A stretch of DNA of 64,000 bases from Anisakis pegreffii (taxonomy: Eukaryota > Nematoda > Chromadorea > Rhabditida > Anisakidae): positions 62,001-126,000 of the forward strand of contig JAPYMA010002796.1 of NCBI GenBank assembly GCA_035041965.1, in the 5' to 3' direction. Each line of letters begins with the position of its first letter. Positions within the stretch are counted from its first letter, which is position 1. The translations under genes and the position numbers were made by a program. A model generated the notes under the pieces. The model had not been told where the DNA came from, ran no database searches, and was given only the letters and a program-made list of their open reading frames with translations. Below are positions 40,801 to 57,430 of this stretch, piece by piece.

Positions 40801-41447
40801 GAAATGCTCTATTTGGCAGATTTATACAATTGTAAATATCTGAAGAACAGCGTTGTTGACGAGGTCAGTTATCAATTTATTTCGTAATGCACTTCGATGA
40901 TTTTGTCTTTTGATGATAATTTTTGCTATTATTATTATTTATTATGAATAATAGTGATATTGGTACACCACTCGGTTTCGAGCAAAACTTTCCACCGCGA
41001 ACGGGAATCGAACCGATCTTAACACAACCACTCGGCCGAGACTGAACGGTCTCCCCGGTAGCTCAGAGGTAGAGCCCCAACCGGTAATGGGTACGTCGCG
41101 GATTCGATTCCCGTTCGCGGAGGACAGTTCTGCTTGAAACCGAGTAGTGTACCAATGTCATTAATGTTGTGAGCCTGAGCCAGGCTATGATCCGGCTTAT
41201 ACCTATTATCCAATTGTCTATGATTAATAGTTTTCAGTTACGAATCAACAAGGCGCACGTAATGGGTACACCGTCGTGGAAGTTGTTGAATGAGTCGAAT
41301 CCGAAGTTGATGAACGAAATCATGGAGAGGGTGATGCTTGGCTCGGACGCTCAAACAGAAGTTGGTGCCGTTCCACAACGCAGTTCGCCACCACCCAACA
41401 AACGACAACGTCAGCATTTCTCATCGGTCAGCATCATACTCAGATAA
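37849..41447 (+). CDS. MATH-BTB protein, SPOP/MEL-26-like Cullin-3 substrate adaptor
   Basis: Nine exons, all in phase: 37849-38028, 38435-38623, 38794-38937, 39323-39421, 39573-39599, 39866-39991, 40174-40262, 40650-40863 and 41238-41447 (TAA). They encode 425 residues; human SPOP has 374. Such proteins bind substrates through the MATH domain and Cullin-3 through BTB. MATH runs from about residue 50 (INLKQYWKIENF) to 200 (GTLAISCHIELIPD), and BTB from about 215 (FLADCEVECNGQIIPVHRF) through VFSAMFSHDDMQESK and MLRYMYCGEVDV. The following ERYQMDDLKQICEEKL and NITEMLYLADLYNCKYL resemble the SPOP 3-box/BACK region. The C-terminus ends in a basic PPNKRQRQ stretch that could be a nuclear signal. 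The 27-base exon 39573-39599 fills the short MATH-BTB linker. Exon 38794 ends in HSWGLRN, where SPOP has WGF. The start ATG follows an in-frame open leader, so an upstream start is possible. Intron 8 carries two SINEs. Confidence 0.92.
40955..41049 (-). mobile_element. tRNA-derived SINE, minus strand, Leu/Ser-type A box
   Basis: Read on the minus strand from 41049 down, it starts CCGTTCAGTCTCGGCCGAG, then TGGTTGTGTTAAG (a Leu/Ser tRNA-type A box, GGCCGAGTGGTT). A short spacer leads to the B box GGTTCGATTCC. The tail is CGTTCGCGGTGG, then TTTTGCTCGAAACCGAGTGG and TGTACCAATAT. B box and tail match the plus-strand SINE next to it, but the 5' head differs. Its 5' end overlaps the 5' end of that SINE, so the two are head to head. 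It lies in intron 8 of the MATH-BTB gene. Confidence 0.75.
41015..41222 (+). mobile_element. tRNA-derived SINE, plus strand, copy 1
   Basis: A 5' leader GATCTTAACACAACCACTCG precedes a tRNA-like head at about 41050-41127. The head has A box TAGCTCAGAGGTAGAGC, B box GGATTCGATTCCC and an acceptor-like pairing of its ends. The tail reads GAAACCGAGTAGTGTACCAA, then TGTGAGCCTGAGCCAGGCTA and GATCCGGCTTATACC. The same order is found at 47167-47370, 6 kb away. The anticodon arm is poorly paired, so this is a tRNA-derived retroposon rather than a working tRNA gene. It sits in the sense direction in intron 8 of the MATH-BTB gene. Confidence 0.85.
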
Positions 41448-43086
41448 TAGATGGATCGAACAAAATGTAAGTTTGCAACCGTCAAAAGGATTGTTTGGTA
41501 GGTCCAAATTGTTGATATGGTTGAAGGGGAATGAATATGAGCGGAGTTGATGGATGGATTTCATCGTTCAGCAAGCTTGATTTCATTTCATTTCGTTTTG
41601 TCAATGTGTAAGATTCAAATTTATGACTAGGTAACATTTTACTGCAATGGAACAACGTTTGTTTGTTGCACCATTTTTGTATTGTAATCAACAAAAAATA
41701 ATTTTCGCGTCGTGCTTTCATCTCATCTGCATATCCAATGTTAAAATGTTGTGAGTTCATTTGTGAGTAGTGTTCAGTTTTTGATGTGAGTCGTCTTTCA
41801 TTTTGAAGCATTCATTACATATGATTGATTGATTGTAATCGCTATCGTACATAGTCAGCCAGTGATGAAACCGAACAGAATGGTGTTTTGAATAGTGGTG
41901 GTGCATTTTGAGTAATTGTTTGTGATTGTTTGAGTGAGGTGTTTTGAAGTATTTGTCGTGTTCGTAGGAGAGATTGGTGGGTCTTTAATAGGGAAATGCA
42001 GGATTCTTTGAGGGAATTTCTGTGTTCATCACACTGCCTGGTGGAGTAATGTGGTGTATTTTTGGAAGGTTACAAAATTTGATGCAGATTAATGCTGTTT
42101 GATAATGGAGAGTGAGGAATTGATAAGTTTCAATGGAGCAGTTGGAGATGGTTTCCATAGGTTTCTGAGGGAATTTACGGTTGGTGAGGGTATGGATCAT
42201 GTGAATTGTGGGGAATTTGGTGCTGCATAAAAGGAGCGAGTGTTCCCTGGGATGCACTAGGCTTGCTGCAGTAAAAGAATGTGGTCATAGGGTCGGTAAA
42301 TTGAATCCGAATGAGAATAGTTTTTAATCATATTGTATTGCATTCAGTCTAGGTGCAGGCTTGTATTCAATATTATAAGTATAATTGGTTTTTGTCAAGC
42401 TGAAATAACCTCATAATGCCATTTAACTATTGAGAAGATGATTATTTCGTGCTGTTTTTGTTTCATTTCATTAATGTTATGATTAATATTAATTGCTTAT
42501 CGCCGCTTCACGTTCATTTCTTTACGAATTTTGATGTAACTGATGTATAATTTGGGTGTTAGGGAATGTGAGATTGAAAACATTCCACAAAATCAAAGAA
42601 CAATTTGATACTTTCGTTCACTTTTTTAATATGTACTCGTTTGACGACTCGTCAATGATTTTGCATTAATTTTTTTATTAACTATTGTAAACGTTGCAAC
42701 TTCGATGCTTTTAATGTGGTCGTGTTTATTATCATTATTAATTGTATTATTATTATTTTTTAATCGCTAATATCATTTCTCTTATCGTCATTACATTCGT
42801 CAATATTGTCGTAATCACGATCGTAATTTTCCTTGCTTCTCTCATCGTGATCGTTATCGAAATATGGTATTATTAGTATTTCATTGTGGTTTATCTTACA
42901 TAGTCGGATATTGTCGTATAATTATTGAAGGTGGGGGTGCGGAAGGTTTTGTTCGATGATTGAAGCTGACGTTTTATTGGTAGTGAGGTGATGAGATAAT
43001 GTTAGGTGTGTGCAGAGCGATTTGGGGGATTTGTAGAGTTATTTGAAGATTAGAGAATAAGTATTTGTTAAAGAAAAGAATGAGGT

Positions 43087-43134
43087 GGGATCACTATATA
43101 GGGCTGTGCAATAGGATTATCACAGATCATCAGG
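43087..43134 (+). repeat. Short repeated motif, copy 1
   Basis: GGGATCACTATATAGGGCTG leads to TGCAATAGGATTATCACAGATCAT split over two similar halves; the core is GATTATCACAGATCAT. The same motif in the same orientation occurs at 43606-43653. Family unknown. Confidence 0.7.
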
Positions 43135-43605
43135 CGTTAACATATAACAACGATAGTGATCGCAATAATATTTGCTTTTAACCGAATAATAGTGGTTCCA
43201 AGCGCTGTTTTATTTAATTGATTGTAATCTGAACAACGCAATTCTGTGCCTTTGATAATGTTCTATCGTTTTGATTTGATTTAATTTCTGTCGTGCTTGG
43301 TGTGTTCGGTGTGTGTGAATGGTATGTTGTTATTATAATTATTACTTATGTCATTACTTATGTTATTTTAATTTTGAATATTGTTGTAATATTTTGTGCA
43401 TAATAGGTAATGTTTTTGATAATGATCGTAAGTTTTATGTTCGTTCCTCTGGAGAATTAGCATGATTGGGCTGTAACGTGATAGATAAGCTTACAATTAG
43501 GAAAGAGGCATATCCAGTAGTATTTAAGGAGCGTTTTTATCGGATTTATGTTGCTGATTCGCGTATATTCAAGCAGTTAATTTGTTTGGAGTCTCTCTGG
43601 ATAAT

Positions 43606-43653
43606 TTGTGATCATTAGGGTTTGTGCAATGAGATTATCACAGATCATTGATG
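43606..43653 (+). repeat. Short repeated motif, copy 2
   Basis: GTGATCATTAGGGTTTGTGC, then AATGAGATTATCACAGATCA: the second occurrence of the motif at 43087-43134, about 520 bases downstream. The flanks diverge quickly. It could be a pair of regulatory sites or remnants of a small duplicated element. Confidence 0.7.
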
Positions 43654-44805
43654 ATAATAATAACAGTAGCTAATTTGCAATTTTATTCAGGATGTTGCTT
43701 GATAGTTCGTCAGATAGTGTTAGTCTAACAGGGAGTTTCAGAGTTTAATTTAGGTTCATTATAAGAATTGATTGAGAAGGGCTAGCTTTTTCTTGGAAAA
43801 TGTTTGGTGTGTTTCTTAAATTGCATATAAACTCGAACCACACATCTCCGTTGAATTGTAGGATGTATTCGTTTGTGTTCATTCTTATTCTTCTCTACTT
43901 CTTTTTGTAGTTTTGTTATTTCGTTTCTCTCAATGAAATGCTTCACTTTGTATCATTTTATTCAACAGTATTGATGTAATTATTAAAGTAAATTGTTCTG
44001 AGATGTTTGTTCAGTATTTTTTTAACGAATGGTTGATCATGGAATCCATAGAAGAGAAATTTCTTCTTTACGGTTGATAATTATCTTTGCATATTCTTAG
44101 ATGTACTTGATCATTATTTTTTGTGAATTATGTTAAGAGAAGATAAGTGATATTGTGAAGAATATGATTTGTTCAAATTGTGAATGAAACGTTGAAAAGA
44201 TGAGGGCAAGCAATTGTTTAGTTATTGTGTATATATCAGAGGAATGGTAGTCTAATCGTTAGTAGAATAAACGAGCATTCGCATTCCCTCGGATCATAGC
44301 TAACTGACCTGATCGCATTTGTTGACGGGTGAATTGTAATATCAAGAACCCTGGAGTAACCATGAATGTGTCTCATAAGAATTGTAACGAAATTAGGAAA
44401 AATGGAACGAATCAATTGGGGTGTTTGTATCAAGAGTTTATGAGTAGCTAAAAATCGTCAAGACCGGGAATTCTCGCCATATTTCTATTTATAATTGATG
44501 AAATGTTTACTCGTGTCGGAATGTGATGAGTAGTTCAGGTTGTAGAACTGTGTTCAGTTTGTTGAATTCATTTGTAATAACTTGGTTGATTAGTTGAACT
44601 CGCCTTAAGTATGATCTTTTGTGCGAGGTCGAATGTTCAATATTATGAAAAGTTGTTCGTTCACTTGAATCTCAAAGTTTGAACTCACAATTTTAATCGA
44701 ATAACTGTGTTTCATTCAGATAATATCGTAAACGTTATTGAAATTGATCGCAAACGTTATTGAATTGAATAGAATTACCCAGCAAATCGGTTAAAATACT
44801 GCGTC

Positions 44806-49522
<4,717 letters not shown>

Positions 49523-50584
49523 GCGCGAGAAGTGGGAAGGTGTTGGGATTTGGTGAAGTCTTCATTTGGTTCGATTTTATTGCAGTGTTCTGAAAATTCT
49601 TTCAGTTAGAATTCCTCTTAAATTTTTGTTTTAGTTGTGGAAATTTTGAATCGTTTTCTTAACAGAATTTGCTATTGAATTCTTTGCATACGTCAGATGA
49701 AAAAAATTTTTAAACGGTTCATGAGATTCAATAGATTAGATTAGCGATGAGATATATCAGAGAAAATGTGCTGCTTTGGATGATATTGATTCACTCTTTT
49801 TTTCTCTGTGTTAGACGTTTGTCTGCAGTTGTTGTGTTATTTCCGTATCTGTAGTGATGTTTGTTGCCTTGTGGCAGCGCAGTTTGTTAGTTGGCCGCCG
49901 GGCTGCGTTCTGAGCAGACAGGAAAAAATTTGAAATATTTTTGCAGATGTTTGAAAAGATAACTAGCTAACTAACTCGTAGGAATGAATACATTCTCGTG
50001 CCATAGTCATTATTTGTTGGTGTATTTCGTGAATGGAATCATTTACGAGTTAAGCAGCACATCGTGTGTGTGTGTGTGTGCGGAATTTTTGGTTTGCTTT
50101 AGCATTGCAGCAATATTTTCGATTGTGTTCATGATGTATTGTAAGTGCCATCCAAGTACCGACCGCTTCATTTTGCAAACGAAATATTTTTATTTTTGAT
50201 GTAAGCGAGGTATTTGATGATGTCTTATAGTTGCACTTATCTGTAATCTGAAACAAGAAGGATTTGAAGATTTTATTCTTGTTGAAATATCGTTGAAATG
50301 TTTGATTATGGATTGTTAAATTGTTAAGTTCTTTGCATTCATTTTAGATTACGTATTGTTTGAGATATTTGTTTTCAATTAATGTGTTGAGTGTGGTGTA
50401 CTTAGGGCTTGTCCGAATGGCTTGTCGAAATGTTGCTTACGAGAGTGTGAGCAATCACATTGGAATGCTAGGAATGTTTTAGGTTGAGCGATTTTTGGGA
50501 GAGTTTTGTGGTGAAATCATAAGAAGATGTTGATTTTGTGTTATTGATCAGTTGTATTTAGTGATTCATAATGTAATCGTTGGC

Positions 50585-50610
50585 TTGTTGTTGTTGTTGT
50601 TGTTATTGTT
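50585..50610 (+). repeat. TTG microsatellite
   Basis: A short run of about seven TTG units ending in TTATTG, in the spacer downstream of RIOK2. A similar, longer run is at 57790-57819. Confidence 0.85.
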
Positions 50611-53442
50611 ATGAGTCATTGAAGAGTTTATTAATTTGTCAATCGCTCGTCATTTCGTTGTTGTTGTTGTTTCATGACAAGAGATGCAGTGTTAGAAGTG
50701 TTAAAAATGGATGAAGATTAATCATTGTAATGTTGATGAGATGTCGATAAAACGGAAATGAATCGGTGTGTACTGAGCGATTTTTTGTTTGTGTTTTTGC
50801 TTTATCGTTGAATCGATTTCTACATTTTTATACTTTGTTTTTAGTTCGTTTTCCAGACAGATATGGTTTTGTAGCAGCAGCAGCAGATATTCGCTTTATG
50901 ATTCCGCGTGTATAATACTTTTTTTGCAGTTTATTGAGCGATTTGCAGTGCATTGAGCGATTTAATTTTCAGTGTTTCATTTCCTTTCACAATGTCCTCA
51001 CAAGTTCTGAAATTTCTCATTCATTTATTCATTCACTCATTGGTTTTTTGAAATTCAATCAGCACTTGCGTTGATTCATCGCGGATATATACCTTGTTGC
51101 TAGGGCACAACCCACACATAGTAGTACGTGGTTCATATTTCTTAGCTTTCTTGATTCAATGCAGCTAGCTGAGATATAAATGTAGCAAGTTATCACTTGT
51201 CTTCTTGAGTTTCATTTCGAGTATTTTAACTGAACATTTTTTATATAAGTGCTCAGATAGGGTCTATATGATTGTGAAATTCAGTTGATGCGAATGGAAG
51301 ACAAGCATTTAATTGTAAATGTACAATAGTGTAAGTCAAAATTGAAGGATTCGCATAAGTTAGCTGTTCCACGTGAATGTTTGCAGTTGTATTCATTGAT
51401 TTATTTATTCAGTCAGGGAATCGTCCGTTTTGATAAGTGGTTATTGTCTTTATAATGGTAGAAGAGGTGTAAAGGCAGTCTATCAGATCGCCCGGTGGTT
51501 TCTAGGGTGAAGGGGTCGAAATGAGCAAAAATGCGATCAGATTAATCGAAAGACTATAGATGTATGAGTTTCATGCGTTGTCCTTAGTGCAAGAATTGGG
51601 TGTAAAAATGCCATTCCTGAAAAGAAGCGAATCCGAAAGGCATTGGAAATATGAGTGTTTTTGGTTGCTGCATTGGAATTGTGACAGCGGAATGTGAAGT
51701 GAACTGGTTCTGTAAGGGTTCTTGATGTTGCTTCTTGTCGTCGTGAATTGCTCTTTTGCAGTGTTTGATAAAGATAATAGTTGAACAGGCATTGGTTCGT
51801 TGTACTTTAAACTCATGAAACTAGATTATAACTCTGATGTGGTGGATGGTAACGGCACGAGAAAATGCAGTGTTGTAAGCGGATTAATGAATTGATGAGT
51901 GCGGTGATTGCAGTGAAAATTTTTTGGTATTTGTTTGACATTACACGTCTCGTTTTCATTTGTGTTTAGCATTCGGGGTTATAAGATCTCCGCTATTGAC
52001 AGCTATTGATAAGAGTGTACTATTGATAAAATCGCAACATTTTGTCATCTTACTGTGATCGATATTAATATTATTATTGTTATCATTTTATTGTTACTAA
52101 TATTATTGCTGTCATTATTGTTGTGATTTTATCATAATTGAGATATGTATTAGGTTGATCTCTAGGCTTTTGCTGTTTGCCTACGAAAATTTTAAAATTT
52201 TGTAATTTCAAGCCTTCACAATCAGTCCTTTCATTTGAAATAAGCACCACTGCAATCAGCACATTTCTGCCTCATTTAGATACGAGGTTACATATTCCTT
52301 TACAGAAGGATTCCGAAATTCTGGATGCGATGAAATCCGTTATAGTGATTATTACCATTTTTATCGCTGATATTGGCATTTTTGTTGATAATCGCATGGA
52401 TTCCAATTGCATTTACACGTTACATTCACGTTTATGGTTTATTTACAAGGAAAGAATATAAGCAGTGAGTGTGGTAATTAAATGCTCAATATATGATGAT
52501 TGGATAGCGGTTTATTTACTAATTATCAATTTTACTATCAATTATTTTGACGTCAATCTCATTCGTTCACACTGTTTTTGCAAATAAAATACGAAAATTT
52601 TATTGTTATGTGTAACATCGCAATGGAATTTGTCATTGTAATAGTGAAATGTTTCGCATCTTATCGTTTGTGTTTGTTTGAATATAAATGATTCAGTTCA
52701 GTTTGACTGCGCACTTCACGATCAGTAGGAATAATATTATTGTTCTCATGATTAGGTGTACTCAGGGTTGTTGATGGGTAGGAATTAAGGGTTGCTTCGA
52801 TCAGGAAGAGTACTTTGTTATTATCAGTATCGATGTTACTGTTATCACTATCGGTCTTTTATTGTGGTCATTATGAATATTAGTTTTAGTATTGCATTAC
52901 CATTCGTTTACTGTAATAATGTGATCGATAATAGTATTAGTGGTATCGTTGACAAGTACTATGAATCGTGTAATAGTAATAGACTTTTAATCTTTTAATC
53001 GTAGTTCGTTAGGGTTAGTATTATAGTAATAGTAATTGTGCAAATGAATGGGTGTTGCGACGTTAGATTGATAGCATTCGGTGGGTGAAGATGGTTGTGT
53101 TCAGTAATTCTTTATGTAACAACAATTGTATTTATCGTATTGAATCATATGTTTTGTCTGCAAAGAATATGGTTTATGAATGTGCTTTTTTTGGATAGGT
53201 ATTAGACGTTTCTGACTGATTTTGAGTAGTAGACAGAGTGTTTTATATGAACGTTTGTATAGAAATTGCAGAGATTCATTTTAGTTGCTTCACTTTACAC
53301 AGTTTCTCAAAACAGGAACCGTGTCATTCGGTTGTTGCTATCGTCATGGTGATTTCATTTTTCTGTCGTAATCTATGATTTGCTGTCGTTGTAGTCGTTT
53401 TGTTTTCGGACGGAGCATTTTGTGCAGAAATTTTTGCATTCT

Positions 53443-53503
53443 TTGAGTTTGTAAGGCGATTTCGGCATTCGTTTTGAGTTTATAAGGCGATTTCGGCATT
53501 TGG
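53443..53503 (+). repeat. Two-unit tandem repeat of about 31 bases
   Basis: TTGAGTTTGTAAGGCGATTT followed by CGGCATTCG repeats at once as TTGAGTTTATAAGGCGATTT, then CGGCATTTG. Two differences separate the units. A partial third unit (AGGGCGATTTTAG) follows. Confidence 0.85.
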
Positions 53504-54311
53504 CGGTAGGGCGATTTTAGTCCTACTTAGTTTTTGGAGTGATCTTCTCGCGTTTTGGACTGATAATCGGAGAGAGGGAAGTTGTTTTGTGTAGTGATGA
53601 TAATTTCCGGGGAAATGGTTATCTTATCAAATGGAGAATGATCGATAAGAATGATTGATGGATAGTTGTTGAGGTGATTGAGTGATGGTTTATTAGTGAA
53701 TGGTGTTCGTTTGGGTCATATTTCATTTTATTTATTGTTCGGTCGAATTGTTTATTGATGGCAAAAACGATACGTTGATGAGAAATGGTGATAAGAATTG
53801 CTGAAAGTAATTTTGACATTTGCGATACGTAATGTGCTTATTGTTAGTTTAACATTGGCTATCGTTTTGGATTTATTCCATTTTCTCGTTTTTGGCAGTT
53901 TGAATTTAAGTTGCTGTGGCGATTTATCATTATTGATATTGTTATTTTCAATATTATCTTATTTTTGCTGGAAACTTCCCTCAGTGATAAGCTGTGTGAT
54001 GGTAATAGGTGAATCAAAACAGTGGAGTAATGGTGTTGATTACTTTACTTCCTGCGCAATTTGAAAATAATTACAATGATATCGAACGTTTCGTTTCGGT
54101 GTTACGCCGCCATCTTCAGGAATATCTTTTTGAAACACTATTTTATTATTGCGATCATTGATACGAGTGTTTAATCATTATTATTGTCGTGTTATCGTTA
54201 GCCAGTTATATCATCAACGATTGATTGATATGGCGATTGATAATTTCACGAGAAGTTTGCATCATACGAATATTTTGTATGATTTACACGATCGTACATT
54301 GTGCAATGATG

Positions 54312-54526
54312 GTGTATCTCAGTTTCTGACGATATGGAGGTCTTGAGTCTATTGGCAACTCAAAACTTCTGATTCGAGTTTTGAGTTGCCAATAGACTTA
54401 AGTATTAAAGCCTAGTATGTGCTCTATTGCGTTGACACTTTTTCTAGTGCTTTGCGCACTTTTTTATGAGTGTGTGAGGTTTTCTAAATTTTGTGAAATC
54501 CGATCCCAGTGAATTTGAAATGGCAA
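54312..54526 (+). repeat. Direct duplication, copy A, containing a hairpin
   Basis: Starts GTGTATCTCAGTTTCTGACG and ends near GTGAATTTGAAAT; both ends recur at 54721-54980. Inside, 54346-54366 (AGTCTATTGGCAACTCAAAAC-type arm) is exactly complementary to 54378-54398. That is 21 bp of perfect pairing around an 11-base loop, with near-perfect pairing outward to 54342 and 54402. It lies upstream of the first HPRT exon found. Confidence 0.88.
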
Positions 54527-54720
54527 TGATGTTTGCGATGTATTTATGATAAGATGCGTTTGTTCAGTTGTTTGAAAAGATGAAGTAATTGTCAGTAGGC
54601 AAAGTTTGCGTTGGTGTAAAAATTGTAAGGAAGCTTTGATTGATTGCGTTTGTTCGTTTTACAGCTTTCAAAAGCCGAACGAACGCAGAAGATGAGTCCT
54701 CACGAAGCAGTGACCAGAAC

Positions 54721-54980
54721 GTGTATCTCAGTTCCTGACGATATGGAGGTCTTATTTCAGTGGTCTTCTTTACTGCTTCCATAGAAATTTTTTTGCTTCT
54801 GATTCGAGTTTTGAGTTGCCATTGGACTCAAGTATCATTGGTGAACAGTCATTGACTGAATAGTGTATGCTCAATTGTGTTAATACTTTTTGGTGTGATT
54901 TGCGCACTTTTTCAAAGAGTGTATGAGATTTTTCGCATTTTTGAGAAATCGGATTCAAGTGAATTTGAAATCCGATTAGG
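54721..54980 (+). repeat. Direct duplication, copy B
   Basis: Matches copy A in two blocks: 54721-54753 (GTGTATCTCAGTTCCTGACG onward) and 54794-54980 (TGCTTCTGATTCGAGTTTTG through GTGAATTTGAAATCCGATT). Only the right arm of the hairpin is kept; about 40 unrelated bases replace the left arm. Confidence 0.85.
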
Positions 54981-55088
54981 AACTTTTGTTGTTTTGGAAA
55001 AAATTTTGAAACTTTTTGAAATAATTTTTTCCTAGGGCCAGGCAGATTTCTGAGGATTTCTAAGGAGATTTTTTTGTTTCCGTTTCAG

Positions 55089-56624
55089 TTTTCATTGGAG
55101 TCTTTCCTAATACCACATTGTTACTACGATGATCTGTCGTCAGTGGTCATACCGAAAGGGATGATCACGGACCGGGTGAAACGCCTTGCACAAGAGATCA
55201 ATGAATCGATCGGTGACAAGGTGATTCTGCAAATTTTTCATTTCAACTTTTCTTTTTCTGGGATAAATTGTTTTTGGAATTTTGGATATTTTCGAAGCAA
55301 TTTTCCGTTTATTCGGTTAAGTGGAACAGTTTTTTGCTTGGTCATTTTTTTTAGTTAGCTTAGAATTTCAGCCACTCGTAATGTTATGTATTCTAAAAGG
55401 TTCATTTCGTTTCTTCACAGCCTTAGTCGACGAATTGACTACGGCACGTGGTCAGTGCTCACATCCGCTGGTTGTGGATTTCATTCGGGTTAAAGTTGGT
55501 CTTTTGTTGTTGTTGTTCGTTTTATATTCCTGTTTGCGAGTGTTTCATTGAGACATTGAGTTTTGCTGCTTTCAATTGTGACAGTTTCATTAAAATGTGT
55601 TAAATTATTCGAAATATAACAAATTCTAGTAGTGGTGAATGTTTTGGATCAGTTTTATTATAAAAGATAAAAATTTCAACTTGGTTAAATTGGTTTCTAA
55701 TTGTACTTATTGTGGTTTTATAAGAGCTATGCGGACAGCGCTAAAACCGGTACGCTGGAGGTGATCGGATTGGCGAGCCTTGATGAACTGAAAGGAGCAA
55801 ACGTTTTGGTTCGTATTTGGTTGTGATTTTCATTCGAAGACTTCATTTTTTCTCTGATTTTCTACGAAAATGCGAAGGTTTATGGGTAAGAGTATGACTC
55901 AAATGTGGTTTTGTTTTTCAAAATTTTCGCTTTTTTTAGGCGCAGCTTGTGGAAGATTCTTGGAACTCAGCAGAAATACGAGTGAATTTGAAATTTGAGA
56001 TCAGAAATTTTCGCTGTTTGGAAAAAAATTTGGCCTGAAAGAGATTTTGACTGCATCGAAATTCTGTCATTGTTTGCAGATAGTAGAGGATATCATTGAC
56101 AGTGGACAAACGCTGGCACGTTTAATGAAGACTCTGGATCAGTTGGGCGTTAAGCAAATGTGGACAGCGATATTACTATCGAAACGAGTGAAACGAACTG
56201 AAAAAGTGAATTGTTCCACATTTGTATTCCACCAACGAACAAAATTATTAATGATGTGAAAAATCGCTTTATACTAAAAAATAGAGCTGAAAAGATGTTT
56301 GAAAAATTTAAATTTTAAATTCCTGATGTTTCTTTTTAGTGATGATAGTTTTAAATCCGAATAAAATTCAGAAAGTTTAAATCAACAAAATTAAAACATT
56401 GATTAAAATTTTAAAAATTCCATTCAAAACAAAAAAGAGTGAGCGTAGTTTGTGATGAGGTAACGATGTTGTCGTTTTAGGTCAATGAGGATTTCGTGGC
56501 ATTCGAAATACCGGATAAATTCATCGTTGGTTACGGTCTGGATTACAACCAGAAATTCCGAGATTTGAATCATATCTGTATGATGAGCGAGGCTGGAATT
56601 GCGCGATATAAACTTATGCAATAG
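55089..56624 (+). CDS. hprt-1: Hypoxanthine-guanine phosphoribosyltransferase, first exon not found
   Basis: Five exons, all phase 0: 55089-55220, 55372-55494, 55725-55808, 56080-56205 and 56481-56624 (TAG). They give 202 residues; human HPRT1 has 218. The enzyme salvages hypoxanthine and guanine to IMP and GMP using PRPP in the cytosol. Family features in order are [35 protein letters not shown] (PPi-binding loop), [16 protein letters not shown] (flexible loop), the PRPP motif [10 protein letters not shown] with the acidic pair and catalytic Asp, the base-binding lysine in LLSKRVKR, and [21 protein letters not shown] near the end. All active-site positions I can place are intact. The first exon here follows TTTCAG and has no suitable Met, so about 15 N-terminal residues come from an upstream exon. 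Alternative identities are unlikely. Confidence 0.94.
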
Positions 56625-57430
56625 ATATGTTGTACTGATCAAAAACCAAAGATACAAATGAAACCACCGCGTTTATCGTGTCTGTGTGGAACTTATTTTC
56701 ATTGATTCGTAAAAGTCCTCTGATGATTCCTCCAAAGCGGAATAGCTATTTAAAGATTGGAAAACTTGGAATGAAGCTGATAATTCTCGGGAATTGTTCA
56801 ATGGGTATTTTTAGGTTTCGCGTAATTTTTAGGTTTTTGTGAATATTTCGAAATGCTGATAGATTCATTTGCTGAGATGCAAAGTTGTTACAAAATTGGA
56901 GCTTATTGTTGAAAATCTTTGGAATTGATGGCTTAGAAACATCGAAGTTTGTGGAGCTTTCAGTTTATGGTTTTGTTATTTGCTTTCGAAAGAAGACGAT
57001 TGTTTTGTTTAATTGGTTTTATAATCTACTCACATCGAATTGCTTTACATCGTATCAAGAAAGTATTTGTTTTATTTCGTGTCGGATATTTTCTAGTGAT
57101 TTGTTTTCTATCACAGAATGCGTTGTTGTGATTCGTTATAGAAATTATTAGGTTTGGTATCAGTTTTTAACTCTATTTTCGTTGTTTGTCAGTTTTTCGC
57201 AAATTTTCATCACTTTGTCAAGAATAATTTTTCTTCCTTCTATCAAGTTTATCATGTTGTGCTAAAAACCATATTTATGTCCTAAGTTCTTTTATCACAT
57301 ATCTATGGATATTTAAAGATATATTGAAGTTCTCTAACATGTATTATGAACGCTCAACTAACGCTTTCATCGTGTTAAGCCGTTTGTTCGCTTTTTTGAA
57401 TCCATTTCGAAAATCATTTTATTGTTGTGT
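56625..57430. other. Spacer downstream of HPRT
   Basis: Contains the HPRT 3' untranslated region. Two overlapping open frames at about 56885-57151 are hydrophobic, Phe-rich and lack splice or homology support. Nothing else is seen. Confidence 0.5.

Larger units (their letters stand above)
41448..44805. other. Spacer between the MATH-BTB and RIOK2 genes
   Basis: About 3.4 kb with no exon I can support on either strand. The left part should include the MATH-BTB 3' untranslated region. It contains the repeated motif listed at 43087-43134 and 43606-43653 and some ATT-rich simple sequence near 42730. The right end (AGAATTACCCAG, 44770-44781) could serve as a trans-splice or leader-intron acceptor 24 bases before the RIOK2 start. 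Confidence 0.55.
49523..55088. other. Spacer between RIOK2 and the first HPRT exon found
   Basis: About 5.6 kb. No exon is supported, but the short first HPRT exon (roughly 10-20 residues, ending in phase 0) is expected somewhere here. Contents seen: TTG-rich simple sequence (50585-50610), a two-unit tandem repeat (53443-53503) and the direct duplication with a hairpin at 54312-54980. Open frames are short and look random. Confidence 0.55.

Noticed and set aside
41050..41127. Functional tRNA gene
   Set aside because: A and B boxes and an acceptor-like stem are present, but the anticodon arm does not pair properly and the unit is embedded in a repeated element with a tail.
41019..41213. Minus-strand ORFs in both SINE copies with nearly the same protein (PRTGIE, ALPLSYRGD)
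   Set aside because: These are translations of the tRNA-like head and tail. The similarity comes from the repeat itself, and such peptides are well-known false proteins.
52177..54064. Several 65-95 codon plus-strand frames before HPRT
   Set aside because: They were considered as the missing HPRT first exon. None has a Met start followed by a GT donor in phase 0 with HPRT-like sequence.
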